A DNA stretch of 32,973 nucleotides from Tritrichomonas musculus (taxonomy: Eukaryota > Parabasalia > Tritrichomonadida > Tritrichomonadidae). The stretch covers positions 1 through 32,973 of the forward strand of contig JAPFFF010000185.1 of the NCBI GenBank assembly GCA_039105265.1, given 5' to 3'. Each line of letters opens with the position of its first letter. The first letter of the stretch is position 1. The position numbers and the translations under genes were made by a program. Shown piece by piece: positions 1 through 9,067 of this stretch. The notes under the pieces are model-generated. The model saw only the letters and a program-made list of their open reading frames with translations, ran no database searches and was not told where the DNA came from.

Positions 1-718
1 AAACAACCATGCCGTGGAGTTGACCCAGATGAAGCTGTTGCATATGGTGCAGCTGTTCAAGCAGCAATCATCAAAGGAGACACATCAGAAGCAGTCAAAG
101 ACATCCTTCTTCTTGATGTTGCACCACTTTCACTTGGTATTGAAACAGCAGGAGAAATCATGACCGTTTTGATTCCTCGTAACACAACAATTCCATCCAA
201 GAAATCACAAGTTTTCACAACATTCAGTGATAACCAGCCAGCAGTTACAATCAAAGTTTATGAAGGAGAACGTTCAAGAACACGCGATAACAACCTTCTT
301 GGTACATTTGATTTGACAGGAATTCCGCCAGCACCAAGAGGAGTTCCACAAATTGAAGTTACATTTGATGTCAACGCCGATGGTATTATGAATGTTTCAG
401 CACAAGATAAATCAACCGGAAACGTTAAGAAATAAGGACACGATCAACAAAGAAATCAACGACACACTTGCATGGATTGATGCACATCAAGATGCCGAAG
501 TTTCAGAATTTGAAAGCAAGCAAAAAGAACTTGAAAGCAAATTAATGCCAATTATGCAACGTGCATACCAAGGTGCTGCCCCAGGAGGATCAGCAGGAGG
601 TCCAGGCGGAATGCCAGGTGGAATTGATCCAAACATGTTCAACCAAGGTGGATCAGGTGGAGCTGCAGGTGGATCACCAGGAGGACACAGTGGACCACGT
701 GTTGAAGAAGTCGACTAA
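1..718 (+). pseudogene. HSP70: HSP70 3' end, left-edge copy 0, with internal deletion
   Basis: The window opens at the first base of codon 355 of the HSP70 frame (Lys-Gln-Pro-Cys-Arg-Gly). The frame matches the complete copies through codon 497, then 197 bases are missing between 431 and 432 (equivalent to 3761-3957 in copy 1). Since 197 is not a multiple of three the frame shifts and meets TAA at 433-435. The lost part is the start of the helical lid of the substrate-binding domain. The C-terminal codons, Gly-rich tail and EEVD remain at about 436-718 in another frame, so they would not be translated from this copy. It carries the type A silent variants where they can be seen. It could be a decayed array-edge unit, a somatic variant, or an assembly fault at a contig end. 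Confidence 0.75.
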
Positions 719-885
719 ATTCCTCTGTAATTGATTATTATTATAAAATTATAAAAGTCTAAATGATTGAATATTAATAAAAGTAACAAAATCAATAGGA
801 TTGAAAGAAAAGAGCGACATTTTTTATTATAAAAGAAAAAATGCATTATATAATTAAATAATACAAATGAATTAAGAAGATCAGC
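719..885 (+). other. Shortened HSP70 3' region of copy 0
   Basis: Compared with 4245-4492, 81 bases are missing near 735-736, with a two-base TT shared at the junction. The lost part holds the first AATAAA-like motif of the normal 3' region; a second one near 776 remains. No other feature is seen before the tRNA. Confidence 0.8.
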
Positions 886-958
886 GGGACTTTAGCTCAC
901 CTGGGAGAGCGTACGACTGAAGATCGTAAGGTACGTGGTTCGAGTCCGCGAAGTCCCA
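886..958 (+). tRNA. tRNA-Phe (GAA), unit 1
   Basis: The 73 bases fold as a full cloverleaf: acceptor stem GGGACTT (886-892) with AAGTCCC (951-957), discriminator A958; D stem GCTC/GAGC (895-898, 907-910); anticodon stem TACGA/TCGTA with loop CTGAAGA, anticodon GAA at 919-921; variable loop AGGTA; T stem CGTGG/CCGCG (one G-U pair) with loop TTCGAGT. There is no intron and no encoded CCA. Internal Pol III boxes are visible: box A in the D arm (893-904) and box B GGTTCGAGTCC in the T arm. A run of seven T at 964-970 is the terminator. It decodes UUC/UUU. Confidence 0.97.
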
Positions 959-963
959 AATTA

Positions 964-970
964 TTTTTTT
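964..970 (+). terminator. Pol III T-run terminator after tRNA-Phe
   Basis: Seven T begin five bases after the discriminator base, the usual place for a Pol III stop. The same run follows all nine tRNA copies. Confidence 0.8.
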
Positions 971-1073
971 CCTTCTTCTTCTTGATTTTGAATCTTTCAA
1001 CAAAAATCAAAGCAAATAATATTTTATTTTGTTTTTTAAATATTGAGCTAAAACAAGTGATTGGTTTTTTTAG

Positions 1074-1199
1074 GTTTCTTGTAGTCCAGAGAAACGAAAA
1101 AAGTGATTTTTGAAGAAAAATTCGTATTCTATGCTGAGATATGAATGAAATAAGAATATAAAGAACGGTGCAGGAACGAAAAGGACTCCGATATTTTTT
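1074..1199 (+). ncRNA. Possible snRNA-like structured RNA, unit 1
   Basis: This patch of the tRNA-5S spacer is less AT-rich than its flanks and is ordered as hairpin, Sm-like site, hairpin, T-run. A six-pair stem GTTTCT/AGAAAC closes a ten-base loop at 1074-1095. GATTTTTGA at 1105-1113 fits the Sm-site pattern (RAU4-6GR). TATTCT (1125-1130) pairs with AGAATA (1153-1158). CGG/CCG can close a weak hairpin at 1166-1190, and six T at 1194-1199 would end a Pol III transcript. I could not match it to U1, U2, U4, U5, U6, SRP, RNase P or MRP RNA: the U1 5' end, U5 loop and U6 ACAGAG box are all absent. It may instead be plain spacer; all units are too alike for covariation to be tested here. Confidence 0.25.
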
Positions 1200-1448
1200 A
1201 ATGTAAGTGTGTCATCGAATGATAAACCACAGTTGAATACATAACTATAAAATATAAAAGAATGGAAGCAAACAAACTAAAATAATTTTTTTTTTTTTTT
1301 CCAACAAAAATAAAAAAAAAGTGAAAACACATCAACCAAATTTGAATATATATATTTTGTTTATATAAAGAATAAAAGGAAAAAGAAAGTGGTTAAAATA
1401 ATATGTTAAATAATATAATTTTAAGAATGGAGAAGAGACTAATTTATT
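1200..1448 (+). other. AT-rich spacer before 5S copy a
   Basis: This stretch holds a run of 15 T at 1286-1300, A-rich and TA-rich segments, and a block from 1391 (GGTTAAAATAATATG...) that recurs before the second 5S gene. That shared 5' flank may carry upstream elements of the 5S promoter, including the TATA-like AATATAATTTTA. No coding or RNA gene is seen. Confidence 0.6.
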
Positions 1449-1566
1449 GAAGCGGCCATACCCGGCTGGATACATCCAGCTCCATTCCGAACCTGGAAAT
1501 TAAGCAGTCGCGGGCTGCATCAGTACTGGGCTGGGTGACTTCCCGGGAACGTGTAGTGTCGCTTCC
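1449..1566 (+). rRNA. 5S rRNA, unit 1 copy a
   Basis: The RNA begins GAAGCGGCCATACC and ends CGCTTCC; the ends pair as helix I (GAAGCG with CGCTTC). Eukaryotic 5S landmarks are in order: GGCCATACC near the 5' end, CATTCCGAACCTGG, the internal box A-like AATTAAGCAG and the box C-like CATCAGTACTGGGCTGGGTGAC, where TFIIIA and TFIIIC bind in other eukaryotes. A run of ten T follows at 1567-1576 as terminator, so the exact 3' end may be one or two bases later. Product: the small RNA of the large ribosomal subunit. Confidence 0.96.
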
Positions 1567-1576
1567 TTTTTTTTTT
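1567..1576 (+). terminator. Pol III T-run terminator after 5S
   Basis: Ten T directly follow the 5S 3' end. The same run follows all seventeen 5S genes. Confidence 0.85.
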
Positions 1577-1677
1577 CTTTTATAATATATATATATAATA
1601 GAGGAATACAAATATATTTTTGTTAATTTTAATCAGAACTACATTTTAAAAATCATTAAAAAGATAAATAAAAAAGC

Positions 1678-1884
1678 GGTTATAATAATATGTTAAATAA
1701 TATAATTTTAAGAATGGAGAAGAGACTAATTTATTGAAGCGGCCATACCCGGCTGGATACATCCAGCTCCATTCCGAACCTGGAAATTAAGCAGTCGCGG
1801 GCTGCATCAGTACTGGGCTGGGTGACTTCCCGGGAACGTGTAGTGTCGCTTCCTTTTTTTTTTCTTTTATAATATATATATATA
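1678..1884 (+). repeat. 5S direct repeat, block b
   Basis: Second copy of the 207-base 5S block. Its right flank runs into a longer TA tract than block a and then into the HSP70 promoter region. Confidence 0.9.
1736..1853 (+). rRNA. 5S rRNA, unit 1 copy b
   Basis: Identical to copy a of this unit, 287 bases away. Ten T at 1854-1863 follow it. Confidence 0.96.
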
Positions 1885-2267
1885 TATATATATATCTTTA
1901 TATGTTTCACTTATAGTGTTGCTTCTCTAATTTATTTTTTTTCGAAATGATTTTTTTTTTGTTATTTGGTTTTAGGTAAAAAATATCATTAATTATTATA
2001 TATATTCAATTTATGGAATTATTTATGTGATAATTTTCTAAATTGATTGACTATTTATCGAAGAAAATAGATATGTGTTTTGACTATTTATCGTCATAAA
2101 AATATTGAATGAATTTCTCTCAATCATTTTCAATATATTTGAATGATTTTCTCTCAATTTTGATTCTCCCGACCATTTAACATTTGTGAGAATGTATACA
2201 ATTTTGAATGATACTAAGAAAAATGTAAATTTTAAAAATCATTTTTTTATTTGAAACACAAAAACAA
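1854..2267 (+). promoter_or_regulatory. HSP70 promoter region, copy 1
   Basis: 414 bases without a gene. After the 5S T-run comes a TA microsatellite (about 1868-1893), then a ten-T run (1951-1960). Two pairs of direct repeats lie close to the gene: TTGACTATTTATCG at 2047-2060 and 2080-2093, and a 20-base motif (TTGAATGA...CTCTCAAT, one mismatch) at 2105-2124 and 2139-2158. The pairs are 33 and 34 bases apart, about three helical turns, as expected for a repeated protein site. TCATT at 2239-2243 fits the trichomonad initiator TCA(+1)Y(T/A), putting transcript start near 2241 and giving a 27-base leader. I saw no clear heat-shock element (alternating GAA/TTC with two-base spacing). Confidence 0.6.
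2239..2243 (+). promoter_or_regulatory. Initiator-like TCATT before HSP70
   Basis: The motif fits the metazoan-like Inr known from Trichomonas vaginalis protein genes, TCA(+1)Y(T/A), which sits shortly before the ATG. Five bases alone are weak evidence; the position and T-rich context help. It is present at the same distance in all nine copies. Confidence 0.5.
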
Positions 2268-4244
2268 ATGTCAGCAGTCGGAATTGATCTTGGTACTACT
2301 TATTCATGCGTCGGTGTCTTTCGACACAACAGAGTAGATATCATTGCAAACGATATGGGTAATCGTACAACGCCATCTTACGTTGCCTTCACAGATGAAG
2401 AACGTCTTGTCGGTGATGCAGCAAAGAACCAAGCAGCAATGAATCCAACAAACACAGTATTCGATGCGAAGCGTATGATTGGACGTAAGTTCTCAGATCC
2501 AATTGTTCAAAAAGATATGCAACACTGGCCATTCAAAGTTGTTCGCGGAGATGCGGACAGGCCACGAATCCAAGTCCAATGGAAAGGCGAGACAAAACAA
2601 TTCTATCCAGAAGAAATTTCAGCCATGGTTTTAGGCAAAATGAAAGAAGTCGCAGAAACACAATTGACAGAAAAAGTTACAGATGCAGTTGTTACAGTTC
2701 CTGCTTATTTCAACGATGGACAACGTCAAGCTACGAAGGATGCAGGTGTAATTGCAGGATTGAATGTTCTTCGTATTATTAATGAACCAACAGCAGCAGC
2801 AATTGCATTCGGATTAAATGAGAAATCAGACAAAGAACGCCATGTTCTTATTTTCGATCTCGGAGGTGGTACATTCGATGTTTCACTTCTTGATATTGAT
2901 GGAGGTATGTTTGAAGTTAAAGCAACAGCAGGAGACACTCACCTTGGAGGAGAAGACTTTGATAGCAGAATGGTTAACTACTTTGCAGATCGTTTCCAAA
3001 AGAAATTCAAATGCGATCTCCGTCAGTCACCACGTGCACTAAGAACACTTCGTACAGCATGTGAACGTGCTAAGCGAACATTATCAACAGCAACTACAGC
3101 TTCAATCATTTGTGATTCGCTTTATGAAGGACATGATTTCATGGATAACATTTCACGCGCAATGTTTGAAAACTTGAATGATGAATTATTCCGTTCAACA
3201 ATGAATCCAGTTGCACAAGTTTTGAAGGATGCAAATATGTCAAAGAGTGATGTTACAGATATTGTTCTTGTTGGAGGTTCATCCAGAATTCCACGTGTTC
3301 AACAACTACTTCAAGATTTCTTCAATGGCAAACAACCATGCCGTGGAGTTGACCCAGATGAAGCTGTTGCATATGGTGCAGCTGTTCAAGCAGCAATCAT
3401 CAAAGGAGACACATCAGAAGCAGTCAAAGACATCCTTCTTCTTGATGTTGCACCACTTTCACTTGGTATTGAAACAGCAGGAGAAATCATGACCGTTTTG
3501 ATTCCTCGTAACACAACAATTCCATCCAAGAAATCACAAGTTTTCACAACATTCAGTGATAACCAGCCAGCAGTTACAATCAAAGTTTATGAAGGAGAAC
3601 GTTCAAGAACACGCGATAACAACCTTCTTGGTACATTTGATTTGACAGGAATTCCGCCAGCACCAAGAGGAGTTCCACAAATTGAAGTTACATTTGATGT
3701 CAACGCCGATGGTATTATGAATGTTTCAGCACAAGATAAATCAACCGGAAACGTTAAGAAGATCACAATTAAGAATGAGAAAGGACGTCTTTCACAAGCA
3801 GATATCGATAAGATGGTTGCAGATGCCGAGAAATTCAAAGCACAAGATGAAGAAGTTCGTAAGAAAGTTGAAGCCAAGAATGCACTTGAAGGATACTGCT
3901 TTGGAGTCCGTAACTCATTGTCAAACGAACAATTCGCCAACGCAATCCCACAATCAGATAAGGACACGATCAACAAAGAAATCAACGACACACTTGCATG
4001 GATTGATGCACATCAAGATGCCGAAGTTTCAGAATTTGAAAGCAAGCAAAAAGAACTTGAAAGCAAATTAATGCCAATTATGCAACGTGCATACCAAGGT
4101 GCTGCCCCAGGAGGATCAGCAGGAGGTCCAGGCGGAATGCCAGGTGGAATTGATCCAAACATGTTCAACCAAGGTGGATCAGGTGGAGCTGCAGGTGGAT
4201 CACCAGGAGGACACAGTGGACCACGTGTTGAAGAAGTCGACTAA
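2268..4244 (+). CDS. HSP70: Cytosolic HSP70 chaperone, copy 1 (type A)
   Basis: A 658-residue ATP-dependent chaperone that binds exposed hydrophobic peptides and cycles with J-proteins and exchange factors. The nucleotide-binding domain (about 1-385) has all three HSP70 signatures: IDLGTTYS (6-13), DLGGGTFDV (197-205) and [11 protein letters not shown] (332-342). Expected catalytic residues are present: D7, T10/T11, K68, E173, D197 and D204. The linker DILLLDV (388-394) leads to the beta-sandwich and helical lid, then a Gly-rich tail (about 611-654) and terminal EEVD, the cytosolic TPR-cochaperone signal. There is no signal peptide, transit peptide or KDEL, so not the ER or hydrogenosomal form. 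The ATG is fixed by the family's N-terminus. The stop lies in TAAATT; TAAA over the stop is the trichomonad poly(A) signal. Codons 492, 509 and 513 are TCA, TCA and ATC (type A). Confidence 0.98.
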   Translation: MSAVGIDLGTTYSCVGVFRHNRVDIIANDMGNRTTPSYVAFTDEERLVGDAAKNQAAMNPTNTVFDAKRMIGRKFSDPIVQKDMQHWPFKVVRGDADRPRIQVQWKGETKQFYPEEISAMVLGKMKEVAETQLTEKVTDAVVTVPAYFNDGQRQATKDAGVIAGLNVLRIINEPTAAAIAFGLNEKSDKERHVLIFDLGGGTFDVSLLDIDGGMFEVKATAGDTHLGGEDFDSRMVNYFADRFQKKFKCDLRQSPRALRTLRTACERAKRTLSTATTASIICDSLYEGHDFMDNISRAMFENLNDELFRSTMNPVAQVLKDANMSKSDVTDIVLVGGSSRIPRVQQLLQDFFNGKQPCRGVDPDEAVAYGAAVQAAIIKGDTSEAVKDILLLDVAPLSLGIETAGEIMTVLIPRNTTIPSKKSQVFTTFSDNQPAVTIKVYEGERSRTRDNNLLGTFDLTGIPPAPRGVPQIEVTFDVNADGIMNVSAQDKSTGNVKKITIKNEKGRLSQADIDKMVADAEKFKAQDEEVRKKVEAKNALEGYCFGVRNSLSNEQFANAIPQSDKDTINKEINDTLAWIDAHQDAEVSEFESKQKELESKLMPIMQRAYQGAAPGGSAGGPGGMPGGIDPNMFNQGGSGGAAGGSPGGHSGPRVEEVD

Positions 4245-4492
4245 ATTCCTCTGTAATTGATTTTTAACTTTATTCAACAACAAAAAAAATTGTAATTTAA
4301 TAAAAACATGATAATATTTTAATTAAATTAATTTAATATTTTTATTATTATAAAATTATAAAAGTCTAAATGATTGAATATTAATAAAAGTAACAAAATC
4401 AATAGGATTGAAAGAAAAGAGCGACATTTTTTATTATAAAAGAAAAAATGCATTATATAATTAAATAATACAAATGAATTAAGAAGATCAGC
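4245..4492 (+). other. HSP70 3' region, copy 1
   Basis: 248 AT-rich bases between the HSP70 stop and the tRNA. AATAAA-like motifs occur near 4300 and near 4382, in addition to the TAAA overlapping the stop. The stretch TATATAATTAAATAATAC shortly before the tRNA is TATA-like and could help Pol III start. No gene is seen. Confidence 0.6.
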
Positions 4493-4565
4493 GGGACTTT
4501 AGCTCACCTGGGAGAGCGTACGACTGAAGATCGTAAGGTACGTGGTTCGAGTCCGCGAAGTCCCA
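4493..4565 (+). tRNA. tRNA-Phe (GAA), unit 2
   Basis: Same 73 bases as the unit 1 tRNA, with anticodon GAA and a seven-T terminator. It starts 248 bases after the HSP70 copy 1 stop. Confidence 0.97.
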
Positions 4566-4680
4566 AATTATTTTTTTCCTTCTTCTTCTTGATTTTGAAT
4601 CTTTCAACAAAAATCAAAGCAAATAATATTTTATTTTGTTTTTTAAATATTGAGCTAAAACAAGTGATTGGTTTTTTTAG

Positions 4681-4806
4681 GTTTCTTGTAGTCCAGAGAA
4701 ACGAAAAAAGTGATTTTTGAAGAAAAATTCGTATTCTATGCTGAGATATGAATGAAATAAGAATATAAAGAACGGTGCAGGAACGAAAAGGACTCCGATA
4801 TTTTTT
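4681..4806 (+). ncRNA. Possible snRNA-like structured RNA, unit 2
   Basis: Unchanged copy of the 1074-1199 element: closing stem, Sm-like GATTTTTGA, second stem and six-T end are all kept. Confidence 0.25.
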
Positions 4807-5055
4807 AATGTAAGTGTGTCATCGAATGATAAACCACAGTTGAATACATAACTATAAAATATAAAAGAATGGAAGCAAACAAACTAAAATAATTTTTTTT
4901 TTTTTTTCCAACAAAAATAAAAAAAAAGTGAAAACACATCAACCAAATTTGAATATATATATTTTGTTTATATAAAGAATAAAAGGAAAAAGAAAGTGGT
5001 TAAAATAATATGTTAAATAATATAATTTTAAGAATGGAGAAGAGACTAATTTATT

Positions 5056-5173
5056 GAAGCGGCCATACCCGGCTGGATACATCCAGCTCCATTCCGAACC
5101 TGGAAATTAAGCAGTCGCGGGCTGCATCAGTACTGGGCTGGGTGACTTCCCGGGAACGTGTAGTGTCGCTTCC
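5056..5173 (+). rRNA. 5S rRNA, unit 2 copy a
   Basis: Full 5S with helix I ends GAAGCG/CGCTTC and a ten-T terminator; its 5' flank is of the block a kind (GTGGTTAAAATAAT). Confidence 0.96.
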
Positions 5174-5342
5174 TTTTTTTTTTCTTTTATAATATATATA
5201 TATAATAGAGGAATACAAATATATTTTTGTTAATTTTAATCAGAACTACATTTTAAAAATCATTAAAAAGATAAATAAAAAAGCGGTTATAATAATATGT
5301 TAAATAATATAATTTTAAGAATGGAGAAGAGACTAATTTATT

Positions 5343-5460
5343 GAAGCGGCCATACCCGGCTGGATACATCCAGCTCCATTCCGAACCTGGAAATTAAGCA
5401 GTCGCGGGCTGCATCAGTACTGGGCTGGGTGACTTCCCGGGAACGTGTAGTGTCGCTTCC
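5343..5460 (+). rRNA. 5S rRNA, unit 2 copy b
   Basis: Full 5S, 287 bases after copy a; its 5' flank is of the block b kind (GCGGTTATAATAAT) and a long TA tract follows. Confidence 0.96.
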
Positions 5461-5874
5461 TTTTTTTTTTCTTTTATAATATATATATATATATATATAT
5501 ATCTTTATATGTTTCACTTATAGTGTTGCTTCTCTAATTTATTTTTTTTCGAAATGATTTTTTTTTTGTTATTTGGTTTTAGGTAAAAAATATCATTAAT
5601 TATTATATATATTCAATTTATGGAATTATTTATGTGATAATTTTCTAAATTGATTGACTATTTATCGAAGAAAATAGATATGTGTTTTGACTATTTATCG
5701 TCATAAAAATATTGAATGAATTTCTCTCAATCATTTTCAATATATTTGAATGATTTTCTCTCAATTTTGATTCTCCCGACCATTTAACATTTGTGAGAAT
5801 GTATACAATTTTGAATGATACTAAGAAAAATGTAAATTTTAAAAATCATTTTTTTATTTGAAACACAAAAACAA
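5461..5874 (+). promoter_or_regulatory. HSP70 promoter region, copy 2
   Basis: Matches the copy 1 region in length and in its landmarks: ten-T run, both direct-repeat pairs, and the initiator-like TCATT with predicted +1 at 5848. Confidence 0.55.
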
Positions 5875-7851
5875 ATGTCAGCAGTCGGAATTGATCTTGG
5901 TACTACTTATTCATGCGTCGGTGTCTTTCGACACAACAGAGTAGATATCATTGCAAACGATATGGGTAATCGTACAACGCCATCTTACGTTGCCTTCACA
6001 GATGAAGAACGTCTTGTCGGTGATGCAGCAAAGAACCAAGCAGCAATGAATCCAACAAACACAGTATTCGATGCGAAGCGTATGATTGGACGTAAGTTCT
6101 CAGATCCAATTGTTCAAAAAGATATGCAACACTGGCCATTCAAAGTTGTTCGCGGAGATGCGGACAGGCCACGAATCCAAGTCCAATGGAAAGGCGAGAC
6201 AAAACAATTCTATCCAGAAGAAATTTCAGCCATGGTTTTAGGCAAAATGAAAGAAGTCGCAGAAACACAATTGACAGAAAAAGTTACAGATGCAGTTGTT
6301 ACAGTTCCTGCTTATTTCAACGATGGACAACGTCAAGCTACGAAGGATGCAGGTGTAATTGCAGGATTGAATGTTCTTCGTATTATTAATGAACCAACAG
6401 CAGCAGCAATTGCATTCGGATTAAATGAGAAATCAGACAAAGAACGCCATGTTCTTATTTTCGATCTCGGAGGTGGTACATTCGATGTTTCACTTCTTGA
6501 TATTGATGGAGGTATGTTTGAAGTTAAAGCAACAGCAGGAGACACTCACCTTGGAGGAGAAGACTTTGATAGCAGAATGGTTAACTACTTTGCAGATCGT
6601 TTCCAAAAGAAATTCAAATGCGATCTCCGTCAGTCACCACGTGCACTAAGAACACTTCGTACAGCATGTGAACGTGCTAAGCGAACATTATCAACAGCAA
6701 CTACAGCTTCAATCATTTGTGATTCGCTTTATGAAGGACATGATTTCATGGATAACATTTCACGCGCAATGTTTGAAAACTTGAATGATGAATTATTCCG
6801 TTCAACAATGAATCCAGTTGCACAAGTTTTGAAGGATGCAAATATGTCAAAGAGTGATGTTACAGATATTGTTCTTGTTGGAGGTTCATCCAGAATTCCA
6901 CGTGTTCAACAACTACTTCAAGATTTCTTCAATGGCAAACAACCATGCCGTGGAGTTGACCCAGATGAAGCTGTTGCATATGGTGCAGCTGTTCAAGCAG
7001 CAATCATCAAAGGAGACACATCAGAAGCAGTCAAAGACATCCTTCTTCTTGATGTTGCACCACTTTCACTTGGTATTGAAACAGCAGGAGAAATCATGAC
7101 CGTTTTGATTCCTCGTAACACAACAATTCCATCCAAGAAATCACAAGTTTTCACAACATTCAGTGATAACCAGCCAGCAGTTACAATCAAAGTTTATGAA
7201 GGAGAACGTTCAAGAACACGCGATAACAACCTTCTTGGTACATTTGATTTGACAGGAATTCCGCCAGCACCAAGAGGAGTTCCACAAATTGAAGTTACAT
7301 TTGATGTCAACGCCGATGGTATTATGAATGTTTCAGCACAAGATAAATCGACCGGAAACGTTAAGAAGATCACAATTAAGAATGAGAAAGGACGTCTTTC
7401 GCAAGCAGATATTGATAAGATGGTTGCAGATGCCGAGAAATTCAAAGCACAAGATGAAGAAGTTCGTAAGAAAGTTGAAGCCAAGAATGCACTTGAAGGA
7501 TACTGCTTTGGAGTCCGTAACTCATTGTCAAACGAACAATTCGCCAACGCAATCCCACAATCAGATAAGGACACGATCAACAAAGAAATCAACGACACAC
7601 TTGCATGGATTGATGCACATCAAGATGCCGAAGTTTCAGAATTTGAAAGCAAGCAAAAAGAACTTGAAAGCAAATTAATGCCAATTATGCAACGTGCATA
7701 CCAAGGTGCTGCCCCAGGAGGATCAGCAGGAGGTCCAGGCGGAATGCCAGGTGGAATTGATCCAAACATGTTCAACCAAGGTGGATCAGGTGGAGCTGCA
7801 GGTGGATCACCAGGAGGACACAGTGGACCACGTGTTGAAGAAGTCGACTAA
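5875..7851 (+). CDS. HSP70: Cytosolic HSP70 chaperone, copy 2 (type B)
   Basis: Protein identical to copy 1. It differs by three silent changes within 64 bases: TCG at codon 492 (7350), TCG at codon 509 (7401) and ATT at codon 513 (7413). Copies 4 and 8 share exactly these three, and no copy has only one or two of them, which fits a short gene-conversion tract. Unlike copies 4 and 8, the promoter of the next gene (copy 3) keeps the ten-T run. Confidence 0.98.
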   Translation: MSAVGIDLGTTYSCVGVFRHNRVDIIANDMGNRTTPSYVAFTDEERLVGDAAKNQAAMNPTNTVFDAKRMIGRKFSDPIVQKDMQHWPFKVVRGDADRPRIQVQWKGETKQFYPEEISAMVLGKMKEVAETQLTEKVTDAVVTVPAYFNDGQRQATKDAGVIAGLNVLRIINEPTAAAIAFGLNEKSDKERHVLIFDLGGGTFDVSLLDIDGGMFEVKATAGDTHLGGEDFDSRMVNYFADRFQKKFKCDLRQSPRALRTLRTACERAKRTLSTATTASIICDSLYEGHDFMDNISRAMFENLNDELFRSTMNPVAQVLKDANMSKSDVTDIVLVGGSSRIPRVQQLLQDFFNGKQPCRGVDPDEAVAYGAAVQAAIIKGDTSEAVKDILLLDVAPLSLGIETAGEIMTVLIPRNTTIPSKKSQVFTTFSDNQPAVTIKVYEGERSRTRDNNLLGTFDLTGIPPAPRGVPQIEVTFDVNADGIMNVSAQDKSTGNVKKITIKNEKGRLSQADIDKMVADAEKFKAQDEEVRKKVEAKNALEGYCFGVRNSLSNEQFANAIPQSDKDTINKEINDTLAWIDAHQDAEVSEFESKQKELESKLMPIMQRAYQGAAPGGSAGGPGGMPGGIDPNMFNQGGSGGAAGGSPGGHSGPRVEEVD

Positions 7852-8099
7852 ATTCCTCTGTAATTGATTTTTAACTTTATTCAACAACAAAAAAAATTGT
7901 AATTTAATAAAAACATGATAATATTTTAATTAAATTAATTTAATATTTTTATTATTATAAAATTATAAAAGTCTAAATGATTGAATATTAATAAAAGTAA
8001 CAAAATCAATAGGATTGAAAGAAAAGAGCGACATTTTTTATTATAAAAGAAAAAATGCATTATATAATTAAATAATACAAATGAATTAAGAAGATCAGC
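7852..8099 (+). other. HSP70 3' region, copy 2
   Basis: 248 bases, same content as the copy 1 3' region. No gene is seen. Confidence 0.6.
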
Positions 8100-8172
8100 G
8101 GGACTTTAGCTCACCTGGGAGAGCGTACGACTGAAGATCGTAAGGTACGTGGTTCGAGTCCGCGAAGTCCCA
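8100..8172 (+). tRNA. tRNA-Phe (GAA), unit 3
   Basis: Intact cloverleaf, unchanged from unit 1. Confidence 0.97.
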
Positions 8173-8287
8173 AATTATTTTTTTCCTTCTTCTTCTTGAT
8201 TTTGAATCTTTCAACAAAAATCAAAGCAAATAATATTTTATTTTGTTTTTTAAATATTGAGCTAAAACAAGTGATTGGTTTTTTTAG

Positions 8288-8413
8288 GTTTCTTGTAGTC
8301 CAGAGAAACGAAAAAAGTGATTTTTGAAGAAAAATTCGTATTCTATGCTGAGATATGAATGAAATAAGAATATAAAGAACGGTGCAGGAACGAAAAGGAC
8401 TCCGATATTTTTT
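8288..8413 (+). ncRNA. Possible snRNA-like structured RNA, unit 3
   Basis: Unchanged copy of the 1074-1199 element, 115 bases after the tRNA. Confidence 0.25.
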
Positions 8414-8662
8414 AATGTAAGTGTGTCATCGAATGATAAACCACAGTTGAATACATAACTATAAAATATAAAAGAATGGAAGCAAACAAACTAAAATAAT
8501 TTTTTTTTTTTTTTCCAACAAAAATAAAAAAAAAGTGAAAACACATCAACCAAATTTGAATATATATATTTTGTTTATATAAAGAATAAAAGGAAAAAGA
8601 AAGTGGTTAAAATAATATGTTAAATAATATAATTTTAAGAATGGAGAAGAGACTAATTTATT

Positions 8663-8780
8663 GAAGCGGCCATACCCGGCTGGATACATCCAGCTCCATT
8701 CCGAACCTGGAAATTAAGCAGTCGCGGGCTGCATCAGTACTGGGCTGGGTGACTTCCCGGGAACGTGTAGTGTCGCTTCC
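8663..8780 (+). rRNA. 5S rRNA, unit 3 copy a
   Basis: Full 5S with block a flank and ten-T terminator. Confidence 0.96.
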
Positions 8781-8949
8781 TTTTTTTTTTCTTTTATAAT
8801 ATATATATATAATAGAGGAATACAAATATATTTTTGTTAATTTTAATCAGAACTACATTTTAAAAATCATTAAAAAGATAAATAAAAAAGCGGTTATAAT
8901 AATATGTTAAATAATATAATTTTAAGAATGGAGAAGAGACTAATTTATT

Positions 8950-9067
8950 GAAGCGGCCATACCCGGCTGGATACATCCAGCTCCATTCCGAACCTGGAAA
9001 TTAAGCAGTCGCGGGCTGCATCAGTACTGGGCTGGGTGACTTCCCGGGAACGTGTAGTGTCGCTTCC
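8950..9067 (+). rRNA. 5S rRNA, unit 3 copy b
   Basis: Full 5S with block b flank, followed by the long TA tract. Confidence 0.96.

Larger units (their letters stand above)
1391..1597 (+). repeat. 5S direct repeat, block a
   Basis: This 207-base block (5' flank, 5S gene, T-run, start of TA tract) recurs 287 bases downstream at 1678-1884 with a single difference, A1396 versus T1683. The pair explains both the doubled 5S gene and the single-5S spacer before HSP70 copy 4. Confidence 0.9.

Noticed and set aside
160-718. Two separate small proteins in the left-edge unit (160-435 and 392-718)
   Set aside because: Both are parts of one damaged HSP70 copy, starting at internal ATGs on either side of its deletion, not independent genes.
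1072-1200. Spliced-leader RNA, U6, U5 or SRP RNA in the spacer
   Set aside because: No leader exon with a splice donor, no ACAGAG box, no U5 loop and no conserved SRP helix 8 sequence were seen; kept only as an unassigned candidate.
1391-1884. Mobile element or CRISPR-like structure from regular repeats
   Set aside because: The repeats are whole 5S genes with flanks; there are no terminal inverted repeats, target duplications, transposase or short repeat-spacer pattern.
1867-1894. TA microsatellite as a meaningful element
   Set aside because: Simple TA tract in AT-rich DNA; its length is the same in the units I compared and it has no visible function beyond marking 5S block b.
1854-2267. 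Canonical heat-shock elements in the HSP70 promoter
   Set aside because: I found no run of GAA/TTC units with the required two-base spacing; TTCGAA and GAATTTC in the region have wrong spacing.
3587-3991. A 134-codon open frame on the minus strand inside each HSP70 gene
   Set aside because: It is antisense to a fully supported HSP70 frame, has no recognisable domain, and recurs only because the gene recurs. The other frames of 65-116 codons inside HSP70 are rejected for the same reason; the 116-codon + frame even changes residues at the silent HSP70 sites.
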